The notes: a model not told the origin generated them from the letters alone. 45,657 nt of DNA from Fulvivirga sp. (GCA_028280565.1 JANQLQ010000213.1:1-45657); one strand, 5' to 3'. Shown: positions 8,367-17,867, counted from the first letter of the stretch. Made by a program: numbers and translations.

Positions 8367-9257
8367 CTATTCTGCTTGCGATTTCTTCGTCCAGTACCGC
8401 ATAAGCCCTGCTACACTCATCCAGCTGGGATTAGCGGCCTCGTACGTCTCAATTTCTTGGTCCGATAACCCTTGGCTTCTTAGCTGTTGTGCTGTGTATT
8501 CCATAAACTTCGGTGTGACCTCTTCGGCGGATTCATTGGCTTCCCATTTTTCCTTGATCCAGCCTGCCCAGTCATCCAGTATATTCTCCAAGGCAGTAAG
8601 GTGCCCTTCAATATCGCTAATGGCATTAAAATGAGTAAGGTACAATTGGGCGGGCTGTATCTTTTTCAAGAGCTGGATCGAGTTTTTCCAGTCTTCAATA
8701 TTGATATCAGGGGGTGGGCAGGGAGGCATCACCGGTCCATCACCGATCTTTACCCCGGCTACGTCCCCGGTAAACACAATATCGTTAATTTGCCAAGCAA
8801 TGTGATGTTTGGCATGCCCTGGGGTATGCCAAGCTTTTAAAGTGGTATCACCAAGATCAAAGACTTCTTGGTCCTCCACTTGGTAGAGGAGTTCTGCGGG
8901 GATCTTTTTCATAGTGCCCCACAGCGTATCCATTTTGTCTCCATAAATGCGTGTAGCGGATTCCATAAGGCGCGTAGGGTCTTCCATATTCCTGGCCCCA
9001 AAGGGATGAACGTAGATTTTAGCACCACTTTCCGCTAAAGCCCAGGCCGCCCCGGCATGGTCTAAATGGATATGGCTTAAGAAAACGTGTTTGATTTGTG
9101 AAATATCGTAACCCGTTTTTTTGATACCTTCTTTAAGGTGCTCGTACGTGCTGTGAGGCCCGGTTTCAACGAGTATAGGGCCGGCCTTGGTTTCAATAAG
9201 ATAGGATGCGATAGCTTTCTTTATTCCTTGGAAGTTAAGGTCTATACTATGGATCAT
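8367..9257 (-). CDS. MBL-fold metallo-hydrolase
   Basis: A 296-residue protein of the metallo-beta-lactamase fold. The metal-binding motif SHIHLDH is at residues 61-67 (H62, H64, D66, H67). A further HTPGHAKHH block, a TGD segment and a late LTHFN histidine complete the usual binuclear metal site. The family includes glyoxalase II-like thioesterases, lactonases and phosphodiesterases; the substrate cannot be assigned. No signal peptide, so cytoplasmic. It is a stand-alone minus-strand gene with its own hairpin terminator (8276-8303), pointing towards but not obviously co-regulated with the efflux operon. Confidence 0.88.
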   Translation of the reverse strand: MIHSIDLNFQGIKKAIASYLIETKAGPILVETGPHSTYEHLKEGIKKTGYDISQIKHVFLSHIHLDHAGAAWALAESGAKIYVHPFGARNMEDPTRLMESATRIYGDKMDTLWGTMKKIPAELLYQVEDQEVFDLGDTTLKAWHTPGHAKHHIAWQINDIVFTGDVAGVKIGDGPVMPPCPPPDINIEDWKNSIQLLKKIQPAQLYLTHFNAISDIEGHLTALENILDDWAGWIKEKWEANESAEEVTPKFMEYTAQQLRSQGLSDQEIETYEAANPSWMSVAGLMRYWTKKSQAE

Positions 9258-9494
9258 TTTGTAATTGGATTAATTGGTGTTAGTTATTTTGCCTTGGCGG
9301 CAAAATTGTAACGGGATGCCGAATAACAAGCTATAAATCTTTAAAAATCTCGTTTTTTTGAATACCTCCTAACCTGGACTCGATAACCATTTATCTCTTT
9401 GATGTTATCCGTGGTCGTTTTGGTTGGTGAGCCTAATGTTAAGTTAAATATCAAATGACGTATAGCGACTTAGATGATGGGTTATATTTACCCG

Positions 9495-9588
9495 TTGAGG
9501 AGTTTTCGATAAGTTGGCAATAGGCAAAGGGTAGTAGGCAAAATAGGGAGTTACCGGTTTTTTATTGCTGACTGCCGACTTTGGGAAC
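9495..9588. repeat. Dispersed hairpin repeat family A, copy 2
   Basis: Shares with the copies at 260-354 and 45563-45657 the order: GTTCTCGAT-like block, GGCAATAGGCAAAGG, AGTAGGCAAAATAGGG, then GACTGCCGACTTTGGGAAC. Weaker similarity to copy 1 extends upstream to about 9430. It occupies most of the 500-nt gap 9258-9757; the rest of that gap holds only a hairpin (9719-9748). Confidence 0.7.
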
Positions 9589-9718
9589 GAGACCGAAAAA
9601 CTCGTTTAGCTGCCCTTTGAGGTGCGACATTACACTAGTGAATCTTAGTGCATTTGCGCTTTGGTGGCGAAGCTTCCTTGGCACCAAGACCCAAAGAATT
9701 ACAAATGGATGTTCTTTA

Positions 9719-9748
9719 CTCTATAAAATAGTCCTATTTTATATAGAG
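9719..9748 (-). terminator. AT-rich hairpin after pgl
   Basis: Arms CTCTATAAAATA and TATTTTATATAGAG, complementary except for a 2-nt bulge, around a 4-nt loop. It lies 10 nt after the pgl stop on the minus strand. There is no strong U-tract, so intrinsic termination is uncertain. Confidence 0.4.
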
Positions 9749-9757
9749 TTCACGTGC

Positions 9758-10471
9758 TTAGATACCCTCTGCTGCCGCTTCGTCCAAGAACCAGGACAAT
9801 CTCCCGTAGTCCGGTGCAACTAGCGCGGCCGGATATAGCTTGCTGTTCGGCTTATTTTGTAAGATCTCGGTGACTTTTTCTTGCTTCTCACTGCCTGTCA
9901 CCAAAAAAGCAACCTCCCGGGCATTGTTGATCACCTTGCCGGTGATCGTTACTCGTTTTTGACCATTGTCCGGATGATCGGCCACTTCGCACCATTTTTC
10001 TGAAGACCAAAGATCGATTTGATTTGGGAAAATGGAAACCGTATGCCCATCGCTGCCCATGCCTAACATGACCAGGTCGAATTGAGGCATCCCGTTGTAT
10101 TTTGGCAGCACTCTTTCCAGTAGCCGGCCATAGGTCTCCGCTTCTTCGGCAGGCGGGGCCTCTCCCTTTATCCTGTGAATGTTTTCTTTGGGTATAACGA
10201 TCTTGGAAAGTAGATGGTCGACGGTCATTTTATAGTTGCTGTCTTCATGCGTGGGAGGGACACACCTCTCGTCGCCCCAAAAAAGGTGTACGTGAGACCA
10301 ATCCAAATGACTGTAGTTTTGCGCTAACCGATCAAAAACGATTTTCGGAGTGCTACCCCCAGATAAGGCAATATAGATTGCCTCGCGAACTGTGATCAAA
10401 TTTTCCAGGTAGGCACAGAACTTTTCGGCTACCTCGTTCTTGTCCTTAAATAGGTTCAATTCCATTTTCAT
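9758..10471 (-). CDS. pgl: 6-phosphogluconolactonase
   Basis: Hydrolyses 6-phosphogluconolactone to 6-phosphogluconate, the second step of the oxidative pentose phosphate pathway. Family hallmarks are visible: SGGSTPKIVFDRL near residue 40 and WGDERCVPPTHEDSNYKM near residue 70, then a GMGSDGHTVSIFP block. Length (237-239 aa) is normal. The frame can start at 10477, but the start at 10471 overlaps the zwf stop as TGATG, the classic arrangement for translational coupling, so I prefer it. It follows zwf on the same strand; an AT-rich hairpin follows the gene. Confidence 0.95.
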   Translation of the reverse strand: MKMELNLFKDKNEVAEKFCAYLENLITVREAIYIALSGGSTPKIVFDRLAQNYSHLDWSHVHLFWGDERCVPPTHEDSNYKMTVDHLLSKIVIPKENIHRIKGEAPPAEEAETYGRLLERVLPKYNGMPQFDLVMLGMGSDGHTVSIFPNQIDLWSSEKWCEVADHPDNGQKRVTITGKVINNAREVAFLVTGSEKQEKVTEILQNKPNSKLYPAALVAPDYGRLSWFLDEAAAEGI

Positions 10472-11985
10472 CAGCATAAAACACAGTAACCGGGGGCGTC
10501 GGCGAGGTTTGGACAGGGGTTACGCCAAATGTAGTCACCGTCTATCAGTGCATCGGAATGTTCAGGTCCCCAGACCCCAGCGGCATAACCATACATGCGT
10601 ACATCATTGCCATTCTTCCAAAAGTCGAGAATAGGGTCTACAAACTTCCAAGCTGCTTCCACTTCATCCCCCCGGGCATAAAGGGTAGCATCACCTTGCA
10701 TGGCATCTAATAACAACCGTTCATAGGCTTCCATTACACGGCTGTTGGGGAGCTGGGCATAGTAAAAGTCAAGGTTGGCTTCTTCTACCACGAAACCTTG
10801 CCCGGGCACTTTGACCCCAAATTTCATCAAGATGCCTTCGTCCGGGTGGATGCGAATGATCAGCCTATTGTCTTTATTCGCGCCGATAAACAGGCTGTGA
10901 GGCGTAGATTTGAAATGGACTACAACTTCTGTTACCTTGGTGGGCATGCGTTTGGCGGTACGAACATAGAAGGGTACGTCTTTCCACCTCCAGTTATCCA
11001 TATAAAACTTGATGGCCGCATAGGTTTCTGTGAGGGATCCCGGGTCTACACCTTCTTCTTCACGGTACCCTTTGACCTGTTTCCCGTCAATTTCGGTCGC
11101 TACATACTGTCCCCTAATGGTATTGTTGCGTAAGGTGTCTTCATCCTTCATGATCCGGATAGACTTTAGGGCTTTGACTTTCTCGTTCCGGATCTCTTCT
11201 GCCGTAGCTTCTAGCGGAGGCTCCATAGCTACCAGTGAAACTACTTGCAGCAGGTGATTCTGGAACATGTCACGCAGGGCACCTGACTTGTCGTAGTAAC
11301 CGCCGCGTTTTTCTACACCAATATCCTCGGCATTTGTGATCTCGATATGGCGAATATAATTGCGGTTCCAAAGGGGCTCGAATACGCTATTGGAAAAGCG
11401 TGTCACCAGCAGGTTCTGTACGGTTTCTTTTCCCAGGTAATGATCGATCCGGTAGATCTGCGATTCTTTGAAGTATTGTAGTAATTGCTGGTTCAAAGCC
11501 TGTGCTGTTTCCAGGCTATAACCGAAAGGTTTTTCTACAATGAGCCGGCTCCAGCCCTGTGATTCGTCACTTAAACCGGCTTCACAAAGCTTTTCGGCGA
11601 TGTTTTTATACACACCGGGCGGTGTAGAGAGGTAGAATACATAGTTATTGCCGGTCTTATGGCTTTCATTGAGTCCCGTGATCCGGTCGCGCAGGCCGGA
11701 GTAATCGGATTCATATCCTTCGATAGGCTCATAAAAAATCTTTTCTGCAAAAGCCGCCATTTGTTGGCGATCCTCTTTTCCCGGATCGACGTAGCCACCT
11801 TCCAGGAAGGCTTTCCTCTTAAATTCATCGTCTGTCAATGGACTTCTGCTGGTTCCTAGGATCACGTAGTTCTCGGGTAAAAAACCTCCTTTGAACAGTT
11901 GGTACAGTGCCGGTAGGAGCTTACGAGCCGCTAAGTCGCCGGAAGCTCCAAAAATTACCAACATTTGATCATCCGTTTTTTTCAT
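10471..11985 (-). CDS. zwf: Glucose-6-phosphate 1-dehydrogenase
   Basis: Oxidises glucose-6-phosphate to 6-phosphogluconolactone with reduction of NAD(P)+. The 504-residue product starts with the nucleotide-binding GASGDLAARKLLPAL near residues 13-27. It carries the family signature with the substrate-binding RIDHYLGKE near residue 180 and a C-terminal region of normal length. It overlaps pgl by one base, forming a zwf-pgl operon, and is divergent from gnd with a 128-nt intergenic region, so the three oxidative-branch genes may share a control region. Confidence 0.97.
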   Translation of the reverse strand: MKKTDDQMLVIFGASGDLAARKLLPALYQLFKGGFLPENYVILGTSRSPLTDDEFKRKAFLEGGYVDPGKEDRQQMAAFAEKIFYEPIEGYESDYSGLRDRITGLNESHKTGNNYVFYLSTPPGVYKNIAEKLCEAGLSDESQGWSRLIVEKPFGYSLETAQALNQQLLQYFKESQIYRIDHYLGKETVQNLLVTRFSNSVFEPLWNRNYIRHIEITNAEDIGVEKRGGYYDKSGALRDMFQNHLLQVVSLVAMEPPLEATAEEIRNEKVKALKSIRIMKDEDTLRNNTIRGQYVATEIDGKQVKGYREEEGVDPGSLTETYAAIKFYMDNWRWKDVPFYVRTAKRMPTKVTEVVVHFKSTPHSLFIGANKDNRLIIRIHPDEGILMKFGVKVPGQGFVVEEANLDFYYAQLPNSRVMEAYERLLLDAMQGDATLYARGDEVEAAWKFVDPILDFWKNGNDVRMYGYAAGVWGPEHSDALIDGDYIWRNPCPNLADAPGYCVLC

Positions 11986-12113
11986 TTGTGCTGTCGTTTG
12001 AGCTAAATTTAAAATGTCCGTGTATTTTTAACCAGTAACAACGATCGCCATACAGTACCCTCGCCATGTTGATTGCTGGTGGTGATCATAGATTGAATAA
12101 AGGTATCCATTAA

Positions 12114-13529
12114 ATGTCAAAACATATGTACGATTTCGGTTTGGTAGGTCTCGGTGTCATGGGACATAATTTTATTTTGAATGTGGCAGACCATGGCTTC
12201 ACCGTTTACGGGCTTGACCTGGACGACGAAAAAGTTGATACACTCATTAAATCAGGGAATGATCCCGGTAAAGTAAACGGGACAACTGGGGTTAAAACCT
12301 TTGTCAGTGCCCTGGCCACCCCGAGGAAGGTCATGCTGTTGGTGCCTGCGGGTGACCTTGTGGATAAAGCTATTGAAAGCCTTTTGCCTCATTTAGAGCC
12401 GGGCGATATTATTATCGATGGTGGCAATTCCTTTTTTACGGATACGGATCGGCGTGAGGCTTATTTAAAGGAAAAAGGGATTAACTTTTTCGGCGCAGGT
12501 GTTTCCGGTGGGGCAGAGGGCGCTCGCCGTGGACCGAGTATCATGCCGGGAGGCAATAAGGAGGCTTATGAACACATCCGACCTATTTTTGAAGCCGCCG
12601 CCGCCAAGTTTAAAGGAGAACCTTGTGTTACTTACTTGGGACCAAAGTCAGCCGGGAACTATGTTAAAATGGTCCATAATGGCATCGAGTATGGTTTGAT
12701 GCAATTGATCTCGGAGATCTATGACTTGCTGAAACGGCTGGGGGGGCTTGATAATGACGAGTTGAGCAAAACTTTCAAACATTGGAACGAGCGACGCTTG
12801 CAATCGTTCCTTGTGGAGATCACGGCGGAGATCTTCAAACAGGAGGATAGCGATGGAGATGGACGATTGGTAGATAAGATATTAGATAAAGCCAAGCAAA
12901 AAGGAACGGGGAAGTGGACCTCGCAAAATGCCATGGACCTTGGGGTCCCGATACCGTCTATCGATATTGCTGTAAGCATGCGTGAGATCTCGGCTTTAAA
13001 AGATTTACGGGTAAAAGCCGGGGGGCTTTATGAGCGACCTAGGTTTGCCATTACCGATAAACCCGGCCTGCTAAAGAAGGCAGAGGAAGCACTTTATTTT
13101 AGTTTTATTGTCACTTATGCACAAGGATTGCACCAGTTGGCCGAGGCGTCAGAAAGCTATGGTTATGCATTGAACTTGTCTAAGGTTGCGAAGACCTGGC
13201 GTGCAGGGTGCATTATCCGGGCGGCGTTGTTAGATGATATTGCCAGGAGCTACGAAGAGGTGGCAGGGCTGCAAAATATCCTGATGGCTCCTTCTTTCAT
13301 GAGCCGGATCAAAGAGACAGTGGCCTCCACTCGGGAGATCATTGTAATGGGGATAAATAGTGGTATTCCGCTCCCCGGTTTGACGAATTCGTTAACTTAT
13401 TTTGATGCACTTACTACGGGACGGCTTCCACTTAACTTGATCCAAGCGCAGCGGGATCATTTTGGATCGCATACGTATGAAAGAGTAGACCGGGAAGGGA
13501 TCTTTCATACAGAGTGGGGTGGTGATTGA
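12114..13529 (+). CDS. gnd: 6-phosphogluconate dehydrogenase, decarboxylating
   Basis: Converts 6-phosphogluconate to ribulose-5-phosphate and CO2 with reduction of NAD(P)+. A Rossmann motif GLGVMG is at residues 12-17. The family signatures SGGAEGARRGPSIMPGG and ILDKAKQKGTGKWT are present, and the length (471 aa) is normal for the long type. The start at 12114 (MSKHMYDFG) is used; the Met four codons later is also possible. It is divergent from zwf-pgl, completing the oxidative branch. A 10-bp-stem hairpin follows the gene. Confidence 0.97.
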   Translation: MSKHMYDFGLVGLGVMGHNFILNVADHGFTVYGLDLDDEKVDTLIKSGNDPGKVNGTTGVKTFVSALATPRKVMLLVPAGDLVDKAIESLLPHLEPGDIIIDGGNSFFTDTDRREAYLKEKGINFFGAGVSGGAEGARRGPSIMPGGNKEAYEHIRPIFEAAAAKFKGEPCVTYLGPKSAGNYVKMVHNGIEYGLMQLISEIYDLLKRLGGLDNDELSKTFKHWNERRLQSFLVEITAEIFKQEDSDGDGRLVDKILDKAKQKGTGKWTSQNAMDLGVPIPSIDIAVSMREISALKDLRVKAGGLYERPRFAITDKPGLLKKAEEALYFSFIVTYAQGLHQLAEASESYGYALNLSKVAKTWRAGCIIRAALLDDIARSYEEVAGLQNILMAPSFMSRIKETVASTREIIVMGINSGIPLPGLTNSLTYFDALTTGRLPLNLIQAQRDHFGSHTYERVDREGIFHTEWGGD

Positions 13530-13558
13530 AAGGTACAACTTTTTATATAAATGCCGGA

Positions 13559-13581
13559 GGTTTGCGTTGCAAACGCAAACC
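13559..13581 (+). terminator. Hairpin after gnd
   Basis: Perfect 10-bp stem (GGTTTGCGTT with AACGCAAACC) and a 3-nt loop, 29 nt after the gnd stop. There is no U-tract, so it could equally be an RNA-stabilising 3' hairpin. Confidence 0.45.
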
Positions 13582-13759
13582 ACTCTATCCTTGTTGTTGG
13601 AAGTGAGGATGGATTAGGAGGCATATAATTATCTTATTGAATGCGCTGGTTATCTAATTTACGAAAGCTAGCCCGGATTATCCTTGTTTTTGGAAACAGC
13701 AGTAAGTTAGATACACAGTCCGTCGATAGGAACTTATATGTCTTTCCCAGTACAACATT

Positions 13760-13909
13760 ATGAAATCCTGGAATTGGCTATTTAAAACTTATCCAAAAAA
13801 GGCTCATTGGAACCAGTTTGGATTTCTTCAAACGTTGATTTTAATAGGGTTTGGAGTAATTATGCTCATTTTTTTACGATTGGTATGGTATTACTTGGTT
13901 GGCCATTAG
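13760..13909 (+). CDS. Possible 49-aa single-pass membrane protein
   Basis: A small open frame starting MKSWNWLFKTYPKKAHW and ending VWYYLVGH, with one strongly hydrophobic stretch at about residues 22-46 and a basic N-terminal part. It is rich in Trp and aromatic residues, like genuine small membrane proteins. It sits alone in the 769-nt gap between gnd and the DUF4143 ATPase gene, just before a dispersed repeat. I do not recognise a family. No promoter was identified, and chance occurrence remains possible. Confidence 0.4.
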   Translation: MKSWNWLFKTYPKKAHWNQFGFLQTLILIGFGVIMLIFLRLVWYYLVGH

Positions 13910-13927
13910 GTTAAAATCATTTTAAAA

Positions 13928-14115
13928 CCTCAGTTCGACTTAAAATCATTGTAGCCTAGGCTTAACATGAGGTTTAGCATACTCTCACAGTCTTTAAACT
14001 GGAGATTAGCTTCCGTTCTACGACACAGCAGATTCTCCCAGTGGGAGCTCTCCCCATAAGCCCTCCCACAGCCACCGGCACGGAATGACGTTCATTTTTT
14101 AATCGAGTTCAGGTT
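13928..14115. repeat. Dispersed repeat family C, copy 1
   Basis: Starts CCTCAGTTCGACTTAAAATC and ends near GAGTTCAGGTT; closely similar by eye to 27036-27215. Near its end it contains a CAGCAGATTC...GGAATGACG module also found in repeat family D. No open frame is conserved between the copies, so it appears to be a non-coding intergenic element. The gap from here to 14298 shows nothing else. Confidence 0.7.
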
Positions 14116-14298
14116 TAAACTAAACCTGGAAACTGATTATGACCTAATCTATATGACATTTTGGACCTATCAACTCAGCGGAAATGCCAATAATCGTTGA
14201 ATGAGTATAATACAGCCTAATTACTATGTAGAGAAAGTTGCCAAATCCTGGCGTTAGTACCTCATGGCTGGCTTATAGTAATGGTGTGATAAATGAGT

Positions 14299-15492
14299 TT
14301 AAAACCATTTCCATGCTGGAATTAATTTGATTTTTTTTCCAGATTTTTTGAGTATATCCTCTTGATCCAACGTTATGATGAGCCCTTCTGGCAGGTCAAA
14401 AAAATCTAAAGCCTCCATTAGACCTCCTACCTCACGAGAAAAGTTGTCGTCATTTATTTCTGAACAGACCTGTATGACCTGTGTTACCTTATTCAACTCT
14501 TTTACCACAAAATCACACTCGTACTTTTCCCTGAAATAGTATATTTCTTTATTGGTTCTCCTTAACGAAAGGAATACAGAATTTTCAAAAAGTCTGCCGG
14601 TATCATTTGTAAAACTGAGCGAATTGGCCTGGGCAAAACCTGTATCAATAGTATAGATTTTCTTGGAATTAATTGCCATACGTCGAGCTGACCAACTAAA
14701 TCGAGGTACAGAGAATAGTAAGTAGGAATCTTCGAGCCAACTGATATAAGCTGCTACAGAATTTGTGCTTCCTATTTCAAAGCTATTTTTTAGTTTGTTT
14801 AGCGAATATTCCTTCCCAACATTCGAGATGAGGAATAATGCCAGGTCTACCAGGGTTTTGGCATTTCTCACTCCATGTCGCACTACTACATCCCGGTAAA
14901 CAATATCTTTGAACAACTGTTGTAGTATTTCCCTGTTGTAGTTTGCCAAATATTCAGGGAATCCCCCATTTTTCAAATAATCGTTGAAAGAATTAATGCT
15001 ACGGTCGTCCTTTTTATACACGAGATATTCCGTATAAGAGAATGGGAAAAGTTCGACTTGGATATACCTTCCTGTAAGACGTGTTCCTAATTCTTTACTT
15101 AACAGGGAAGCATTTGATCCTGTAATACAGAGTTTTTTTTCGTGATCATGCAGGTTTCTTGCAAATACCTCCCATTGCTCGACATTTTGTATTTCATCAA
15201 AATAATAGGTGTCGACCTCACCAAGTATTTCAGCAAGTTTGTTTAAATCACCCAATTCAAAACCGAATATCCTAGGGTCCTCGAAATTAAAAAAAGCGGT
15301 TTTATTCTTGCTAAGCTTTATCAATTGCAACATCAAGGTACTTTTTCCACATCGACGGATTCCAGTGATAATAAGTATCATCCTATCTAAAACCATTGAT
15401 TTACGCTTTTCACGGTCTATCCCTAATGATTTTTTAGACAAAAATTGGCGTTGGGCAATAACGGCTTTTTCAATATCGCTTTTTAACACCAT
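14299..15492 (-). CDS. AAA ATPase with DUF4143 domain
   Basis: A 397-residue ATP-binding protein of the AAA_14/DUF4143 class. Walker A GIRRCGKST starts at residue 44 (K50), Walker B YYFDE ends at D99-E100, and an SNASLL sensor-like block follows. The C-terminal half (about 200-397) is the DUF4143 domain with a nuclease-like acidic region (EKYECDFVV). The biochemical role is not established for this family, which is common as isolated accessory genes in Bacteroidota. It is AT-richer than its neighbours, lies among carbon-metabolism genes and is preceded by a perfect 23-bp inverted repeat, all consistent with a mobile accessory gene with its own control. Confidence 0.88.
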   Translation of the reverse strand: MVLKSDIEKAVIAQRQFLSKKSLGIDREKRKSMVLDRMILIITGIRRCGKSTLMLQLIKLSKNKTAFFNFEDPRIFGFELGDLNKLAEILGEVDTYYFDEIQNVEQWEVFARNLHDHEKKLCITGSNASLLSKELGTRLTGRYIQVELFPFSYTEYLVYKKDDRSINSFNDYLKNGGFPEYLANYNREILQQLFKDIVYRDVVVRHGVRNAKTLVDLALFLISNVGKEYSLNKLKNSFEIGSTNSVAAYISWLEDSYLLFSVPRFSWSARRMAINSKKIYTIDTGFAQANSLSFTNDTGRLFENSVFLSLRRTNKEIYYFREKYECDFVVKELNKVTQVIQVCSEINDDNFSREVGGLMEALDFFDLPEGLIITLDQEDILKKSGKKIKLIPAWKWF

Positions 15493-15494
15493 AG

Positions 15495-15550
15495 GTAAAA
15501 GTGTATTTTAGTAAAATACAAAAGTTAATTTTACTAAAATACACTTTTAC
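15495..15550. promoter_or_regulatory. Perfect 23-bp inverted repeat upstream of DUF4143 gene
   Basis: Arms 15495-15517 and 15528-15550 are exact reverse complements around a 10-nt spacer. Each arm contains an ATTTTAGTAAAAT-like sub-palindrome, and part of the unit (TTTTACTAA) recurs at 15552-15560. It begins 3 nt upstream of the ATPase start codon, so it covers the promoter and leader. It could be a tandem operator or an RNA hairpin. Confidence 0.65.
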
Positions 15551-15762
15551 ATTTTACTAATGAACACTTTAGTCTTGACCTTGCCTAAAAAGCCACTTTT
15601 TCGATAATTTTCACGGCCTATACGCTTATATTATCACTAAAGATTACCAAGAAATCACGGGTTCCTTTTTGAGAAGAAGGGCTTACAGGGTCGTTTCAAA
15701 ACCATCTCGGCACCTTGTGATCTAATATCTTCTTTTTCAAAACCAAATGTTGAAATATTGTC

Positions 15763-15770
15763 TATTTTTG
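15763..15770 (+). promoter_or_regulatory. Candidate -7 box for tkt
   Basis: TATTTTTG matches the Bacteroidota -7 consensus TAnnTTTG and lies 75 nt upstream of the tkt GTG start. No clear TTTG -33 element was found at the usual spacing. The rest of the gap (15551-15762) shows nothing recognisable. Confidence 0.4.
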
Positions 15771-15845
15771 CCGTGTCATGGATCAGGATAACATGTCCTA
15801 CACCATAATCTTTAAAATTCTTGTCTAACCCTATAAATCTTACCT

Positions 15846-17867
15846 GTGAATAAGGAAATTGACCAGCGATGCGCGGATAACATCCGGGTACTCTCTGCCG
15901 CCATGGTGGAAAAGGCCAAATCCGGTCATCCCGGGGGCCCTATGGGTGGCGCCGACTTCTGCCACATTTTGTATAGTGAGTTTTTGCGCTTTGATCCGGG
16001 GGATCCCCAATGGATGTGGCGCGACCGGTTCTTCTTGGATCCTGGCCACTTATCGGCTATGCTTTATGCCCAGCTCTACCTACTGGGCAATTATAATGAA
16101 GAAGACCTGGCCAATTTCCGTCAGTGGAAATCGGTCACACCGGGTCACCCGGAAGTAGACCAGGCCAGGGGGGTTGAAAATACGTCAGGCCCGTTAGGCC
16201 AAGGACATGCCATGGGTGCAGGAGCTGCGTTAGCTGGAAAATTTTTAAGTGCCAAGTTCGGTGCTTGGGCGGACCATACCATTTATGCCTACATATCAGA
16301 TGGAGGGGTCCAGGAAGAGATATCACAGGGCGTAGGACGTATTGCGGGGTACTTGGGGCTGGATAACCTGGTGATGTTCTTTGATTCGAATGATGTCCAA
16401 TTATCCACATACACGGACCAGGTGACTTATGAGGATACCGCCAAAAAATACGAAGCTTGGGGATGGAACGTCCTGTCCATTGAGGGTCACGATCATGAGG
16501 CGATCAGGAAGGCCTTGAACGAAGCTAAAGCGGAGACGAAAAGACCGACGCTTATCATCGGCAAAACCATCATGGGCAAAGGCTGTGTAGACGCAGAAGG
16601 TAATCCCTACGAGGGATATCCTGAACTCCACGGGAAACCCTTGGGAGGAACTGGGGCGGATTATGACAAGACGATCGGGACATTAGGTGGCAATGTCGAT
16701 AGCCCTTTTGAAAAGTTTGATGATGTACGTTCGTATTACGAGCAACTACTTGATAATAAGCAGAAAGAAGCAAAAACTGCACAGGAAGAAGAAAGCCAGT
16801 GGCGAGCGGCTAACCCGGGCGAAGCAGAAAAACTGGACCTCTTTTTAAGCGGAGGTATCCCGGAGATTGATTTCAGCCAAATACCACAAAAAGAGAATGT
16901 GGCTTCTCGTGATGCATCGGCGGCTGTGCTAGGTTACTTAGCCGGAACGGTGGAAAACTTGATCGTGGCATCCGCCGACTTGGCCAATAGCGATAAAACT
17001 GACGGGTTTCTCAAGAAGGCCGAAGCTTTTGGCCCGCGTAAATTTGATGCCAACTTCCTACACGCCGGGGTTTCGGAATTTACCATGGCTGCTATGGCCA
17101 ATGGTATGGCCTTGCACGGCGGGGTGATCCCGGTGATCGGTACCTTCTTTATTTTCTCTGACTACCAGAAACCTGCCACCCGGCTATCCGCACTTATGGA
17201 GGCACCGGTGATCTACCTTTGGACACACGATGCCTTCAGGGTAGGAGAAGATGGTCCTACCCACCAGCCTGTAGAGCAAGAAGCACAGATCCGCCTTTTG
17301 GAAAAAGTTAAAAACCACTCCGGCCATCGATCCCTGTTGGCTTTGCGCCCGGCGGATGCGGCCGAGACTACCATAGCTTGGAAGATGGCTTTGAAAAATC
17401 GATCAGTGCCCACAGGTCTTATTTTCTCGCGACAAGGTATTAAAGACCTTCCCGCTGAAGGTGATCGATACCAGGAGGCTCTTGCTGCGGAAAAGGGGGC
17501 CTATCGCGTAAGGTCCGTTGAAAATGCAACGATCACATTACTGGCCAGTGGTAGTGAAGTAGCCACCTTAGTAGATGCTGCTGACCTGCTGGAAAAGGAA
17601 GGGATAACCTGTAATATCGTATCTGTGATCTCGGAGGGATTGTTTAGGGAGCAGCCGGCAGAATATCAAAAAGCTATACTAGGAGAAGTACCCAGGTTTG
17701 GCCTTACCGCAGGGCTGCCCATTGCCTTGGAAGGGTTAGTCGGGGAAAAAGGCACGGTGTTCGGGCTCGATCATTTTGGCTACTCGGCACCGGCCAAGGT
17801 ACTGGATGAGAAATTTGGTTTTACCGGCGAACAGGTTTTCGAAGAAGTAAAGGCCTTTTTGAACTAA
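15846..17867 (+). CDS. tkt: Transketolase
   Basis: A thiamine-diphosphate enzyme moving two-carbon units between sugar phosphates in the non-oxidative pentose phosphate branch. The 673-residue single-chain form has the N-terminal AKSGHPGGPMGGADF block, a ThDP-binding segment (SDGGVQEEISQG... to DSND), the pyrimidine domain (HAGVSEFTMAAMANGMALHGG) and a C-terminal domain. The start is GTG: an in-frame TAA lies 12 nt upstream and no ATG lies between, while the protein begins like other transketolases (NKEIDQRCADNIR). It is followed by a strong hairpin terminator and is functionally linked to zwf, pgl and gnd nearby. Confidence 0.96.
   Translation: MNKEIDQRCADNIRVLSAAMVEKAKSGHPGGPMGGADFCHILYSEFLRFDPGDPQWMWRDRFFLDPGHLSAMLYAQLYLLGNYNEEDLANFRQWKSVTPGHPEVDQARGVENTSGPLGQGHAMGAGAALAGKFLSAKFGAWADHTIYAYISDGGVQEEISQGVGRIAGYLGLDNLVMFFDSNDVQLSTYTDQVTYEDTAKKYEAWGWNVLSIEGHDHEAIRKALNEAKAETKRPTLIIGKTIMGKGCVDAEGNPYEGYPELHGKPLGGTGADYDKTIGTLGGNVDSPFEKFDDVRSYYEQLLDNKQKEAKTAQEEESQWRAANPGEAEKLDLFLSGGIPEIDFSQIPQKENVASRDASAAVLGYLAGTVENLIVASADLANSDKTDGFLKKAEAFGPRKFDANFLHAGVSEFTMAAMANGMALHGGVIPVIGTFFIFSDYQKPATRLSALMEAPVIYLWTHDAFRVGEDGPTHQPVEQEAQIRLLEKVKNHSGHRSLLALRPADAAETTIAWKMALKNRSVPTGLIFSRQGIKDLPAEGDRYQEALAAEKGAYRVRSVENATITLLASGSEVATLVDAADLLEKEGITCNIVSVISEGLFREQPAEYQKAILGEVPRFGLTAGLPIALEGLVGEKGTVFGLDHFGYSAPAKVLDEKFGFTGEQVFEEVKAFLN

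Noticed and set aside
15846-17867. Transketolase as defective because its ThDP motif begins SDG instead of GDG
   Set aside because: The remaining motif and the rest of the active-site blocks are intact and the frame is full length; the SDGG form appears usual for this subfamily.
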